A stretch of DNA of 64,000 nt from NCBI GenBank assembly GCA_048058975.1, contig JBLLNP010000004.1, forward strand, positions 1-64,000, read 5' to 3'. This DNA is from RHLJ01 sp048058975. Lineage in GTDB: Bacteria > Bacteroidota > Rhodothermia > Balneolales > Balneolaceae. This document shows, piece by piece, positions 7,724 through 17,499 of the stretch. A program made the position numbers and the translations under genes. How positions within the stretch are numbered: the stretch's first letter is position 1; each line of letters starts with the position of its first letter. Under the pieces are notes generated by a model. The model was given only the letters and a program-made list of their open reading frames with translations. It was not told where the DNA came from and did no database searches.

Positions 7724-9042
7724 ATCGCATCCCTGATATACTTCACTCCATCCGAAGACTTCCCGGAAGGAACTACTGAATTACCAAAACCTAACTTAGC
7801 CGCTTCTTTTTTTCTTTGTTCGATATGTGGAACGGTGCGAACCTCTCCTCCAAGACCTACTTCTCCAATAAATGCCGTTTGCTGATTGATAGGTTTATCA
7901 ATCAAACTAGAAACCAATGCGCAACAAACTCCTAAATCTCCGGCAGGATCGTTCAGTCGAAATCCTCCCGCTATGTTCAGATACACATCCTGATTTGCAA
8001 AGCTGAATCCTGCCCGTTTCTCTAAAACTGCGAGCAGTAACGCAAGTCGGTTCCTGTCAAACCCGTTAGCGGTGCGTTGTGGAGTACCATAAGAAGTAGG
8101 AGTAACTAAGGCTTGCACTTCAATTAAAAGCGGTCTGGAGCCTTCCATAGTACATACAATTGCATTTCCACTAACACCCTCCGTTTTATCTGAGATGAAC
8201 AGCTCAGAAGGATTTGTCACTTCCGAAAGCCCGGTTTCGTGCATTTGGAAAACTCCAACTTCCTGCGCCGGACCGAATCGGTTTTTTAAACTCCTTAATA
8301 ATCGATAGGTATAGTTTTTATCTCCTTCAAACTGAAGAACAGTATCCACCATGTGCTCTAGCACCCTGGGGCCGGCAATATCACCTTCTTTGGTAACATG
8401 ACCAATCACAACCGTAGTAATATTCTTTTTCTTAGCAAGTTGCTGAAATAATGCCGCGCATTCTTTTACCTGCTGAATACTTCCCGGCATGCTGGATAAC
8501 TCCGTTCGGTACACTGTTTGGATGGAATCCACAATCAGTAAATCAGGACTTACTTTTTGGGCTTCATCAATCACTTTGTCTATTTGAGTTTCATTATAGA
8601 CCAAAAGTTTATCGGAATTGACTCCAAGCCTTTGAGCACGTTGTTTTATTTGACCTGCCGATTCCTCCCCTGCACAATAAAGAATACTAAGATTAGGGTT
8701 TGATTTAGCAATCTGAAGTGTAAGTGTACTCTTACCTATTCCGGGTTCACCACCAATCAAAATATAAGCTCCGGGTAAAAATCCTCCTCCCAATACCCTG
8801 TCAAATTCTGAAATATTACTATGAAAACGAGATTTTTCTGAGGTTTCCACCTCAACCAGTTTTTGAGGAGAACCAGCGCTTTCAAGCCCGGCTACTTTGG
8901 CTTTGTGATCTTTTTCTATGGATGAAGTTGAAACCCGTTCTTCAAATGTATGCCATTCCCCACAGGATGGACAGCTTCCCAGCCATTTTGGAGAAACATG
9001 GCCACAGGTAGAGCATTCAAATTGTGTTTTGGATTTGGGCAA
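7705..9042 (-). CDS. radA: DNA repair protein RadA
   Basis: A RecA-like branch-migration ATPase for recombinational repair, 445 residues. The N-terminal zinc finger uses C10, C13, C24 and C27. Walker A is GGEPGIGKST at 97-106. The RadA-specific KNRFG motif is at about 250, in LKNRFGPAQEVGVF. The Lon-like C-terminal domain (LLAVLEKRAG, GGFRLNDPAGDLGV, FIGEVGLGGEVR) is complete. The last codons and the stop form part of the bidirectional terminator hairpin. It has no close operon partner. Confidence 0.97.
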   Translation of the reverse strand: MPKSKTQFECSTCGHVSPKWLGSCPSCGEWHTFEERVSTSSIEKDHKAKVAGLESAGSPQKLVEVETSEKSRFHSNISEFDRVLGGGFLPGAYILIGGEPGIGKSTLTLQIAKSNPNLSILYCAGEESAGQIKQRAQRLGVNSDKLLVYNETQIDKVIDEAQKVSPDLLIVDSIQTVYRTELSSMPGSIQQVKECAALFQQLAKKKNITTVVIGHVTKEGDIAGPRVLEHMVDTVLQFEGDKNYTYRLLRSLKNRFGPAQEVGVFQMHETGLSEVTNPSELFISDKTEGVSGNAIVCTMEGSRPLLIEVQALVTPTSYGTPQRTANGFDRNRLALLLAVLEKRAGFSFANQDVYLNIAGGFRLNDPAGDLGVCCALVSSLIDKPINQQTAFIGEVGLGGEVRTVPHIEQRKKEAAKLGFGNSVVPSGKSSDGVKYIRDAIKKALG

Positions 9043-9120
9043 CTAACTAATATTAATCGAATATTTATTTGAATAGGTAATTCTTATTTATACCTTTTAC
9101 TGAATTCTAAAATTCAAGAG

Positions 9121-10500
9121 ATGTTACGGAATAACTCTTTACTTATCTATCTGTTCATTATTCTAACAACTTTATCTTGTCAAAACATGATAGGTACGGA
9201 ACCTGAAGTTAAAAGTGAACCCGAAATACAAGAAACTTTTGAACATGCTTACAATTTAAAGGTTAGGATATTTGAAGAGTATAGATATACAAACCCGACA
9301 AATACTAATTTCAGCAACAATACTACTACCTTTACAATAAAATCACCTTTTGATGGAAGAATTTTTGATGTCCATGACACTTCAAAACTAGAGAGTTTTC
9401 TTTATGGACCACCAAGTGTAATCTGGGACGGAGAAAGTTTTACTGAGGAAGGTATCAGGGTGGAATGGTTTTCAGACCTAGACACTCTTCAGATTAATCT
9501 TATAGTTAAACAAACAGACAGGTTCCCTGAAGTTTCTACATCCAAAACAATAAGTCGTTCAATTTATAGTAATAATTTTGGAATTAACGCTACAGTAAAT
9601 CCTACCAGAATTGATTCTGCTGCGTTCGTTATTAAAATTCCTGAGTATCTGGATTCCAGAATTAATGAAAGTATTGATGGATTTGAATTCCTGTCAAACG
9701 GAATCTGGAAACAGATGTTAGATGAAGGTGATTGCCTTAATGAAATATACTCTTTTAGTGGTGTGCCTTATCCAGCTTTTTTAATGCTTAAAGATATACC
9801 TCTTGATACAACATTAACTTTTAGAATTAAAAATAAAAATGGATTAAGTTATGAATTCACACGCACTATGGGTATTGCACCATTTAATTCTCAAGAGGTT
9901 TCTAGACCTGAAACATGCCTTGATTGGGAGTTACTTATTAATGTTATTCAAATCCAACGGGAAGAGATTGAAAACGATTATGTGAATAATACTTTATTAT
10001 CACGTACAGAAAATTATTTCCCGCTTCCTAACTTAGGTGATACTTTAAAATTTATTCATACCCGTAATGAAGAGAATACAGGGACAATAGAATATGACTT
10101 TTCATTACTTCCTGTTTCGATTTCTACTTCTCCAGATACAACCATACTTTTTGAGCGATACATAACATGGGCACCAACCGGTTTTGGAGGATCAAGATTG
10201 GATTCTGCAGAAGTTGATACCCTAAACCTAACTGTAAAAAATAAACGGATTGAATCTCTTGACCTGTTTCCTGAAGTGGGTACCACAGCTAATGACTTTT
10301 ATACCTATTACCCATCTGATTTCGAAAATCCACATACAGAAGTAATTTATATTGAACCCAATAACGGACAACCACCCTTTAATTCCACCAGAATTACATT
10401 ATCTAAAGAAAGAGGTATTACAAGAATAACCCGTTTTATTCAGTATTCTTATAACAGCTCAGGAAGACTCTACTATACTTACACTCTACAGGATAATTAA
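9121..10500 (+). CDS. Hypothetical lipoprotein, 459 aa
   Basis: It begins with a lipoprotein signal (MLRNNSLLIYLFIILTTLSC, C20 lipidated). The mature part is acidic and rich in Asn, Thr and Ser, with many short beta strands, including ITRFIQYSYNSSGRLYYTY at the end. I do not recognise a family. The gene is AT-rich compared with radA, as are other lipoprotein genes here. It runs divergently from radA and converges on the YbhN-like gene with one base between them. Confidence 0.65.
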   Translation: MLRNNSLLIYLFIILTTLSCQNMIGTEPEVKSEPEIQETFEHAYNLKVRIFEEYRYTNPTNTNFSNNTTTFTIKSPFDGRIFDVHDTSKLESFLYGPPSVIWDGESFTEEGIRVEWFSDLDTLQINLIVKQTDRFPEVSTSKTISRSIYSNNFGINATVNPTRIDSAAFVIKIPEYLDSRINESIDGFEFLSNGIWKQMLDEGDCLNEIYSFSGVPYPAFLMLKDIPLDTTLTFRIKNKNGLSYEFTRTMGIAPFNSQEVSRPETCLDWELLINVIQIQREEIENDYVNNTLLSRTENYFPLPNLGDTLKFIHTRNEENTGTIEYDFSLLPVSISTSPDTTILFERYITWAPTGFGGSRLDSAEVDTLNLTVKNKRIESLDLFPEVGTTANDFYTYYPSDFENPHTEVIYIEPNNGQPPFNSTRITLSKERGITRITRFIQYSYNSSGRLYYTYTLQDN

Positions 10501-10501
10501 A

Positions 10502-11563
10502 TCAATCCTTATTAGTGATCTCAACTACCTGCCGGTTTATGTACCAGGTAGTAGCGGCCATCCCAATTGCAATAGTTATATAATAGCTGATGATTCTCCA
10601 TAGAAATAGGGCTAGCCCAATAAATGATTCTCTTGAGATAAGTGGTCCCTGGAAAAGCACAAAGAGACCTTCTACACCACCACTACCTCCGGGAGTTGGA
10701 ACTACCAGAAATGCAAGATTCATGGCCAGACTTCTGAGAGAGGAAAGAACTTCCGGTGCCGGTAGAAGACTTAAAATCACAATTGTAGGTAAAGCGATTC
10801 GGGCAAGCCAGGTCATTGTTGAAAAGAAAAACGCCTTTAGCAAAAAGCTGATTGGTTTTTTACGTAGCTGGTGAGCATAACTTTCGAGGTTCTCAGCTTC
10901 CGCGTTTATCTTATCGCTATATCTTCTCAGAATGGGCAGTTTAAAAACAGCTTTTACCACTTTTTTTATTGCGGCAGGATTTACCAATACTCCATAAGCC
11001 AAAATACTCGCATAACTCAAGAGAATCACATAGAGCAACAACATGGAAGCCTCACCAACCAAACCAACTTCGGGCGGTACTACTTCGTAAAAAATCCCGC
11101 TTATCAGAAGAATAGGAATTGCAATCGCAAACCAGATTTGATCGAGTAATACACTATAAAGGATTATGGCGGTCGATTCACCTAAATTTAATCCTTCTTT
11201 TGTCATAGCGTAAGTGGCCATAGGTGCCCCGCCGATAGTAGAGGGCGTAACAGCTGAAGTAAAGTCCCATGTGAGCACAATCCGAAATGCACCTATCCAG
11301 CTTATCACACCTTCCGAAAGCACTCTGAACTTTGCCGCTGTGAACCAAACTCTTAAAAAGGAAACAACCAAGGCGATTACTAATCCGGGCATCCTTTTTG
11401 GAGCAAGGTGGGTAAGTACTCCCGGAGTGTAGGTGTACCAGATAACTCCCGCCATAGTCAACAAACTCAGAGATATCGACAGTATCAGATACCGCTTTGA
11501 GATAAAGTTTTGGGGTTGTGCTATGTTATTTCCGGGCGTACTCAAAAAAATGTATTTGGACAA
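10502..11563 (-). CDS. YbhN/UPF0104-type flippase-like integral membrane protein
   Basis: A 353-residue protein with about eight hydrophobic segments. It carries the two signatures of the LPG-synthase-TM/UPF0104 family: the PSTIGGAPMATYAM block near residue 105 and the VVPTPGGSGGVEG block near 288. Family members move or modify lipids; without the MprF C-terminal synthase domain, a lipid flippase or transporter role is the usual guess. The start is a TTG at 11561-11563, and no ATG exists before the first membrane segment, so the exact start is uncertain. Confidence 0.82.
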   Translation of the reverse strand: MSKYIFLSTPGNNIAQPQNFISKRYLILSISLSLLTMAGVIWYTYTPGVLTHLAPKRMPGLVIALVVSFLRVWFTAAKFRVLSEGVISWIGAFRIVLTWDFTSAVTPSTIGGAPMATYAMTKEGLNLGESTAIILYSVLLDQIWFAIAIPILLISGIFYEVVPPEVGLVGEASMLLLYVILLSYASILAYGVLVNPAAIKKVVKAVFKLPILRRYSDKINAEAENLESYAHQLRKKPISFLLKAFFFSTMTWLARIALPTIVILSLLPAPEVLSSLRSLAMNLAFLVVPTPGGSGGVEGLFVLFQGPLISRESFIGLALFLWRIISYYITIAIGMAATTWYINRQVVEITNKD

Positions 11564-11565
11564 GT

Positions 11566-11600
11566 ATAAAAAAAGCCACGCACAAGATTGTACGTGGCTG
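11566..11600 (-). terminator. Intrinsic terminator of fbaB
   Basis: On the minus strand, AGCCACG pairs with CGTGGCT around a 12-nt loop that can extend the pairing (TACAATCTTGTG), and seven T follow. It lies 20 bp after the aldolase stop. Confidence 0.88.
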
Positions 11601-11619
11601 TAAAGAATTTACGAAAAAG

Positions 11620-12696
11620 TTACGCTATCGTTACTTCATCATTCAGATATACATCCTGAATCATATTCAACAGTTTAACTCCTTCACCAATTGGGCGCTG
11701 GAAAGCTTTACGACCTGAAATTAAGCCCATACCACCTGCACGCTTGTTGATAATTGCCGTTTTAACCGCATCAGCAAAATCGTTAGCTCCAGAAGCACCG
11801 CCTGAATTGATTAGTCCAGCACGTCCCATAAAGCAGTTTGCAACCTGGTAACGAGTAAGATCAATAGGGTGATCAGAAGTAAGCTCAGTATAAATTCGCT
11901 CGTCCAACTTTCCGTAGCTGGAGTTCCCTGCGTTTAGTGCTTTGTAACCACCGTTATTGGTAGGTTGTTTTTGTTTGATAATATCTGCTCCAATAGTAGT
12001 ACCAATATGGTTGGCCTGACCAGTTAAGTCAGCAGAAGTATGATAATCCACTCCATCTACTTTAAACGCGTTATTACGAGTGTAACACCAAAGAATGGTA
12101 GCCATACCCAATTCATGAGCGTAAGCGAATGCTTCAGCTACTTCCTGTATCTGACGGTTTGATTCATCTGATCCAAAGTAAATGGTAGCTCCAACAGCAG
12201 CAGCACCCATATCATACGCCTGATCAATCGTACCAAACATAATCTGATCAAAAGTATTCGGGTAAGTTAAAAGTTCATTGTGATTGATTTTAACTACGAA
12301 AGGAATTTTGTGAGCGTATTTTCTGGAAACAACTCTTAATGCTCCAAAAGTAGATGCCACCGCATTACAACCTGCTTCGATAGCAAGTTTCACAATATTT
12401 TCAGGATCGAAGTAATCCGGATTTTTTGCGAATGATGCTCCCGCAAAGTGCTCGATGCCCTGATCTACAGGCAAGATTGATAAAAAGCCAGTTCCACCCA
12501 AACGTCCGGCTTCAAACATCCATTGTAAATTTCCTAACACTCTGTTATTTCGGTCTGAGTGTGACCAGATATCGTCCACGAAAGTTCCGGATGGTAAAGC
12601 CAAACGATCTTTACTGATGGTTTCGCTTTTGTGGTCAAGAAGATATGAGGCTTCATCGCCTAGTAGCTCTTCAATCTTTGCTAAATCAAGTGACAT
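11620..12696 (-). CDS. fbaB: Class I fructose-bisphosphate aldolase (FbaB/DhnA type)
   Basis: A 358-residue TIM-barrel aldolase that cleaves or forms fructose 1,6-bisphosphate without a metal. It has the family order LSILPVDQGIEH at about 72-83, VVKINHNELL at about 134-143, ATIYFGSDES at 170-179 and a phosphate-binding GLISGRKAFQRP near the C-terminus. The Schiff-base lysine is probably K241 in IIKQKQP (inferred from position). It is not related to the zinc class II enzyme. Divergent from dus. Confidence 0.93.
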   Translation of the reverse strand: MSLDLAKIEELLGDEASYLLDHKSETISKDRLALPSGTFVDDIWSHSDRNNRVLGNLQWMFEAGRLGGTGFLSILPVDQGIEHFAGASFAKNPDYFDPENIVKLAIEAGCNAVASTFGALRVVSRKYAHKIPFVVKINHNELLTYPNTFDQIMFGTIDQAYDMGAAAVGATIYFGSDESNRQIQEVAEAFAYAHELGMATILWCYTRNNAFKVDGVDYHTSADLTGQANHIGTTIGADIIKQKQPTNNGGYKALNAGNSSYGKLDERIYTELTSDHPIDLTRYQVANCFMGRAGLINSGGASGANDFADAVKTAIINKRAGGMGLISGRKAFQRPIGEGVKLLNMIQDVYLNDEVTIA

Positions 12697-12838
12697 GTCT
12701 GCTTCTATTTAGGATTAAATTTTAGACGCAAAATATAGTGGTTAATCCACCAAATGACTACTCCAAGTTAGTGAGCAATTCAATTCAGTTACGTCAAACG
12801 CTTCAAAATCCGTATCTTTTGTTAATTTTTGATGAACT

Positions 12839-13828
12839 ATGAAGATCGACTCAATTACCCTTCCAGAAAAACCGCTTTTCCTCGCTCCGATGGAGGATGT
12901 AACCGACTCCCCTTTTCGGCAAATTTGCCGCCAAAAAGGTGCAGATATTGTATATACCGAGTTCATCAGTTCTGAAGCTTTGATACGGGACTCAGATATT
13001 GCGCTCCATAAAATGAGCTACACTGAGAGTGAACGTCCTTTTGGAATCCAGATTTTTGGTGGGCGCGAAGAAGCTATGGAAGGTGCGGCAAAAGTAGCTG
13101 AAAATAACAACCCGGATTTAGTTGATATAAATTTCGGATGCCCGGTTTATAAAGTGGTTAATAAGGGAGCTGGAGCTGCCTGCTTAAGAGATATCGGCAT
13201 GATGGAGCGCATGGCCGGCACTGTAGTTGACGCTGTACAAAATAAACCTGTAACCGTTAAAACCCGTCTTGGCTGGGATGATGATACCATTCGTATTCAG
13301 GAAGTAGCTTTAATGCTTCAGAGAATCGGAGTAAAAGCTCTTACCGTTCACGCACGTACCCGTTCACAAAAATACAAAGGGGATGCCAGGTGGGAATGGC
13401 TCAAAAAATTGAAAAATACACCCGGACTTGAAATCCCGATTATCGGCAACGGTGATGTAACAACCCCTGAGCTTGCAAAGAAAATGTTTGATGAAACCGG
13501 TGTGGATGGAGTGATGATCGGTCGTGGCGCTATAGGAAACCCATGGATTTTTGAGCAAACCCGGCATTATCTAGAAACCGGAGAACTTTTGCCTGAACCT
13601 ACTCTTCAGGAACGGCTGGAGCTTACCGCAGATCAACTCAGAAAATCTGTTGAGCACCAGGGAGAAAAGTACGGGGTTGTAATCATGAAAAAGCATTACG
13701 GACAGTATCTGAAAGGAATCCGAAACGGGAAAAAACTTCGTCTTGAATTGATGAAGCATTCTGAAATGCAGCCCATCCTCGAAATTCTTCTTAACTATAA
13801 AGAAGAAGAGTTTTTTGCATTGGTTTAG
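12839..13828 (+). CDS. dus: tRNA-dihydrouridine synthase (DusB-like)
   Basis: An FMN enzyme that reduces uridines in tRNA D-loops, 329 residues. The N-terminal FMN motif is LFLAPMEDVTDSPFR at 13-27. The catalytic cysteine is C101 in INFGCPVYKV. TVKTRLGWDD, VHARTRSQ and IGNGDV complete the barrel, and GVMIGRGAIGNPWIF holds the phosphate. The C-terminal helical domain is present. DusB is the most likely subgroup by resemblance; the site specificity is not proven. Confidence 0.93.
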   Translation: MKIDSITLPEKPLFLAPMEDVTDSPFRQICRQKGADIVYTEFISSEALIRDSDIALHKMSYTESERPFGIQIFGGREEAMEGAAKVAENNNPDLVDINFGCPVYKVVNKGAGAACLRDIGMMERMAGTVVDAVQNKPVTVKTRLGWDDDTIRIQEVALMLQRIGVKALTVHARTRSQKYKGDARWEWLKKLKNTPGLEIPIIGNGDVTTPELAKKMFDETGVDGVMIGRGAIGNPWIFEQTRHYLETGELLPEPTLQERLELTADQLRKSVEHQGEKYGVVIMKKHYGQYLKGIRNGKKLRLELMKHSEMQPILEILLNYKEEEFFALV

Positions 13829-13834
13829 TTGATG

Positions 13835-13884
13835 GTTATCGGTTAATTATTAATTGACCCCGCTAATAACAATTAACCAATAAC
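13835..13884. repeat. Intergenic inverted repeat
   Basis: GTTATCGGTTAATTATTA (13835-13852) and the inverse of 13867-13884 (GTTATTGGTTAATTGTTA) agree at 16 of 18 positions across a 14-nt gap. No T run follows, so it is a hairpin or repeat remnant rather than a terminator. Confidence 0.6.
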
Positions 13885-13946
13885 TACAATGTATCTTTTT
13901 ATAATTCACTTCGTACTCATTCTCCGTTTAAACAAAGGAGATTGTC

Positions 13947-14147
13947 ATGTTGTCGAGATTAGCCATGGTTTTTAAGTCGTTTTTGGGAGCTGCAGGTGTA
14001 GCAGCTTCACCTATTAAAGCAATTACCGGAATAGTAGTAAGCCTTGTTATTCCTTATCTGCTTTATGCCTTTCTGGGAGGGTTCGGACTTGCTTTGCTAA
14101 TAGGAGGAATTATCTGGGCTGTCTGGTATTTTTCTAAGAAAAAGTAA
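13947..14147 (+). CDS. Small glycine-rich membrane protein, 66 aa
   Basis: The ATG is preceded by AAAGGAG, one of the best ribosome-binding sites in the window. The protein has a short amphipathic start, then hydrophobic residues from about 28 to 60 that could form one or two membrane spans (GIVVSLVIPYLLYAFLGG, LALLIGGIIWAVWYF), and a SKKK tail. No family recognised. It stands alone between dus and serS. Confidence 0.65.
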   Translation: MLSRLAMVFKSFLGAAGVAASPIKAITGIVVSLVIPYLLYAFLGGFGLALLIGGIIWAVWYFSKKK

Positions 14148-14176
14148 AAGCTACAAAGTGAGATTTCACCTTTCAC

Positions 14177-15445
14177 CTAAAGATAATCCCTTCCAATAAA
14201 TGGCTTTAACACTTCCGGAACTCTAACCTTTGCATTCTCTTCCTGATAAGCCTCCAGAATAGCCGCTACCACTCTGGGTAGAGCCAACGCTGAACCATTT
14301 AAGGTATGCACCATTTCGGTATTCTTCTCTTCTTTTCGGTAACGAAGCTGCATCCTTCTCGCCTGGAAACTTTCAAAATTTGAGCAGGAGCTTACTTCCA
14401 GCCAACGCTGTTGTCCCGGACTCCAGACTTCCAGATCATATTTCTTGCTCTGGGTAAAGCCCATATCTCCCGTACACATAAGAAGCGTTCTATAAGGTAA
14501 TTCAAGCGCTTGAAGTAATTTCTCTGCATGCTCACGAAGACTTTCCAATTCATCGTAAGAAGTTTCAGGCTGTACAATCTTAACCAGCTCTACTTTATCA
14601 AACTGATGGAGCCGGTTCAATCCACGTACATCCTTTCCATAAGAACCTGCTTCTCTCCTCCAGCAGGGAGTATAACAGACGTACCTGGCAGGAAGATCTT
14701 CTGTTTTCAGAATTTCATCTCTATGGAAATTAGTCACAGGAACTTCCGCAGTAGGGATAGCAAAAAACTCATCCCTGGGAATCACATACATCATGTCTTC
14801 TTTATCCGGAATCTGACCCGTTCCTCTGGCTGAATCTTCATTCACAAAATAGGGAGCTTGCAATTCGGTATAACCCGCTTTACCTGCCTCATTAATAAAG
14901 TAGTTTATAAGAGCTCTTTGAAGCTGGGCAACTGGTCCCACATAAAAAGGAAATCCAGCTCCTGTAACTTTCACCCCTCGTTCAAAATCAACCCATCCAT
15001 AACGCTCGGTAAGTTCCCAATGAGGTTTCCTCCATTCTTCTTTATTTGGTTCTCCCCAGGTTGAAAACACTTCGTTGTTGTCTTCAGTAGCACCTACTGG
15101 TACGCTTTCATGAGGAACATTTGGAATGCGAAGCAGTAATGTCTCTCTTTCTTCCTGAAGTAACTTAACCTGTTCTTCAAATTCTTTAATCTGTTCTTTC
15201 AGGGATGAAGTCTCAGCTATGATTGCCTGTGCTTCTTCTTTTTTCCCTTGCCCCATCAACATTCCAATCTGTTTGGCTTTGGAGTTACTTTCGCTTCTGA
15301 TTCCGTCCGCTTTATGAACTAATGCACGCCATTCTTCATCTTTGGTAAGAACTTCTTCCACAATAGAAATATCTTTTTCCCCCTTATCAAGTATAGCCTT
15401 TTCTACAAGTTCTTTATTCGATCTGATGAAGTTTATATCAAGCAT
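14177..15445 (-). CDS. serS: Seryl-tRNA synthetase
   Basis: Class II synthetase that charges tRNA-Ser, 422 residues. I start it at the ATG at 15443-15445 (MLDINFIRSNKELVEKAI), the conserved SerRS N-terminus, not at the in-frame GTG-type start 48 bases upstream. The N-terminal coiled-coil arm spans about 30-105. Motif 2 is RYVCYTPCWRREAGSYGKD and motif 3 lies around LNGSALALPRVVAAILE. Complete and of normal length. Confidence 0.97.
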   Translation of the reverse strand: MLDINFIRSNKELVEKAILDKGEKDISIVEEVLTKDEEWRALVHKADGIRSESNSKAKQIGMLMGQGKKEEAQAIIAETSSLKEQIKEFEEQVKLLQEERETLLLRIPNVPHESVPVGATEDNNEVFSTWGEPNKEEWRKPHWELTERYGWVDFERGVKVTGAGFPFYVGPVAQLQRALINYFINEAGKAGYTELQAPYFVNEDSARGTGQIPDKEDMMYVIPRDEFFAIPTAEVPVTNFHRDEILKTEDLPARYVCYTPCWRREAGSYGKDVRGLNRLHQFDKVELVKIVQPETSYDELESLREHAEKLLQALELPYRTLLMCTGDMGFTQSKKYDLEVWSPGQQRWLEVSSCSNFESFQARRMQLRYRKEEKNTEMVHTLNGSALALPRVVAAILEAYQEENAKVRVPEVLKPFIGRDYL

Positions 15446-15561
15446 TCCTGCAACTTTTTGAGATTTGAAATGGAATTCCAAAGATAAGACCAAATCACGA
15501 CTTCGTTAATATTTTTTTGCGTTCTCTTAAACTTTTATCTTTTATTTTTGATGGGGCTTAT

Positions 15562-15586
15562 CTAATTTAATTCCTAAATAAATTAG
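15562..15586. promoter_or_regulatory. Palindrome upstream of an Lrp-type regulator gene
   Basis: CTAATTTA and TAAATTAG are perfect 8-bp arms with a 9-nt centre, 49 bases before the start of the Lrp/AsnC gene. A second AATTCCTAAA / TTTAGGAATT pair overlaps it. Lrp-type proteins often bind such AT-rich palindromes in their own promoter; this is a candidate autoregulatory site. Confidence 0.45.
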
Positions 15587-15634
15587 GCTATTTTATTTTA
15601 TCCAAAGAAATTTTAGGAATTCAGACACTTTCAC

Positions 15635-16114
15635 ATGACCCACCTTCTAGACGACATTGATATAGCTATTTTGAACCATCTCCAGGAGAATGGGAGAGCG
15701 CAACGTAACAAAATTGCAGAGCTTGTAAACCTTTCCGTTCCATCCGTATCTGAGCGAATGAAAAAACTGGAAGAAAGAGGGCTCATTCAAGGGTATCATG
15801 CCATCCTGAACAGTAAAGACTTTAACTTTGATATCACCGCGTTTCTTTTTGTACAGGTGGATGGTTCTGAACATTATCCTGAATTCGTTCAAAAGATATC
15901 GAGTGAACCTGAAGTACTGGAGTGCCATTCTATTACCGGAGATGGTTCTCATCTGCTCAAAGTACGTACTAAAAACACCTCTTCATTCGAGCGACTACTT
16001 TCCAGAATTCAATCATGGAATGGGGTTAATAAAACACGTTCGAATCTGGTTCTTTCCAGTTTTAAAGAAACCAGAGCTCTCCCTATTGAGCAAGCAACTG
16101 AGTTGATAAAATAG
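15635..16114 (+). CDS. Lrp/AsnC family transcriptional regulator
   Basis: A 159-residue protein with an N-terminal winged helix (ILNHLQENGRAQRNKIAELV, then VPSVSERMKKLEERGLIQGY, residues 9-50) and a C-terminal RAM/ASNC ligand domain (about 65-145). The ligand is probably an amino acid, but the target is not evident from the neighbours. It runs divergently from serS, and its candidate operator lies between them. Confidence 0.9.
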   Translation: MTHLLDDIDIAILNHLQENGRAQRNKIAELVNLSVPSVSERMKKLEERGLIQGYHAILNSKDFNFDITAFLFVQVDGSEHYPEFVQKISSEPEVLECHSITGDGSHLLKVRTKNTSSFERLLSRIQSWNGVNKTRSNLVLSSFKETRALPIEQATELIK

Positions 16115-16197
16115 CTAACTTAGCTCAAGAAAAGAGTTAATAAACACATCGGGATTCGTTACCTTTACGACAGAATGACAGACGCAAAAAGATAACT

Positions 16198-17499
16198 ATG
16201 GATCGCGAAGTATTTCAGGAACAATTCGGATTACTCGGAAGCTCACCCGCCATCCGGCAGGTAGTTGACAAAATTATGCAGGTGTCCAGAACTGACATCA
16301 CGGTTTTATTACAAGGTGAAAGTGGTGTTGGAAAGGATGTAACAGCAAGGGCTATCCACGGAACCAGTGAAAGAAAACGTAATAACTTAGTTATTGTTAA
16401 CTGCGGAGCCATTCCTGAGGGAATTATTGAAAGCGAACTTTTTGGACATGAGAAAGGTGCTTTTACAGGTGCTAATGATTCCAGGGAAGGCTATTTCGAG
16501 AAAGCTAACGGTGGTACTATTTTTCTTGATGAAATTGGAGATACACCAAAAAATGTTCAGGTAAAACTGTTACGAGTACTTGAAAACGGGGAGTTTTTCC
16601 GTGTGGGTTCAAGTAAAGTACAAACTACAGATGTGCGTCTAATTGCTGCGACAAACCGAGATCTTTGGAAAATGGTTCAAGACGGTACCTTTCGCGAAGA
16701 TCTTTACTATCGATTAGATACCGTTCAGATTAACCTTCCTCCTCTTAGAGAACGTCAGGATGATATCATCCCCATTTTTAGAAAGTTTGTTCAGGATTTT
16801 TCAGCCCGATATGATTCTGTTTTTAAGGGATTTTCTGATGAAGCCCGTGAACTATTGATATCATATCGCTGGCCTGGCAATATCAGGGAGCTTCGAAATG
16901 TTGCCGAGCAACTTGTGGTACTTGAGAAGTCACAATTTATTGATGTAGAACGTCTCCAGAAGTATTTGAAAGGGAGACAACATGAAGGCTCAGCTGATAA
17001 TCTACCTATGGTGGCTGGCTCAGAATCCGGTCAAAACTCCGATTCCGATTTTGACCGGCGTGACCGCGAATTGGTTTACAGGGCCCTGGTAGAGCTCAGA
17101 AATGATATTGGCGACGTAAAACGAATGCTGGCAAACTTTCTATACTCCTCGCTTTCTGATAAAGGAATTAAAGCGTTGCCTCCTGCAATTCGAGACGAAG
17201 TTAAATCGGAACTGCCTTCAAACCTGAATATAGATTTGGGAAACCAGGCTTCTTTAGGGATGAGCTCGTTCCCAAATAAGCAACCGGACGAAGATGAATC
17301 TGAAATCATTGATCATGAAGAATCTGAGTTAATCCGATTCTTTGGAGATGGTGAAATTCCATTTATTGAAGACACTGAGCAGTTCCTGATCAAAAAAGCT
17401 CTTGATAAATATGACGGGAACCGCCGTAAAGCGTCCGAAACACTCGGTATAAGCGAAAGAACTCTATATAGAAAACTGGATCAGTATGGCCTGGCGTAA
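16198..17499 (+). CDS. Sigma54-interacting transcriptional activator without receiver domain
   Basis: A 433-residue bacterial enhancer-binding protein. The AAA+ domain begins almost at once: Walker A GESGVGKD at 40-47, the sigma54-contact motif GAFTGA at 87-92, Walker B GTIFLDEIGD at 106-115, and a RWPGNIRELRN sensor II. The C-terminus is a Fis-type helix-turn-helix (RRKASETLGISERTLYRKL). There is no N-terminal receiver or GAF domain. A poorly conserved linker of about 130 residues separates the ATPase from the HTH. The gene overlaps lptE by 14 bp, so the two are co-translated. Confidence 0.93.
   Translation: MDREVFQEQFGLLGSSPAIRQVVDKIMQVSRTDITVLLQGESGVGKDVTARAIHGTSERKRNNLVIVNCGAIPEGIIESELFGHEKGAFTGANDSREGYFEKANGGTIFLDEIGDTPKNVQVKLLRVLENGEFFRVGSSKVQTTDVRLIAATNRDLWKMVQDGTFREDLYYRLDTVQINLPPLRERQDDIIPIFRKFVQDFSARYDSVFKGFSDEARELLISYRWPGNIRELRNVAEQLVVLEKSQFIDVERLQKYLKGRQHEGSADNLPMVAGSESGQNSDSDFDRRDRELVYRALVELRNDIGDVKRMLANFLYSSLSDKGIKALPPAIRDEVKSELPSNLNIDLGNQASLGMSSFPNKQPDEDESEIIDHEESELIRFFGDGEIPFIEDTEQFLIKKALDKYDGNRRKASETLGISERTLYRKLDQYGLA

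Noticed and set aside
16115..16197. Possible end of a GTCAT-type repeat (GAATGAC near 16170)
   Set aside because: Only one short end is visible and no inverted partner was found.
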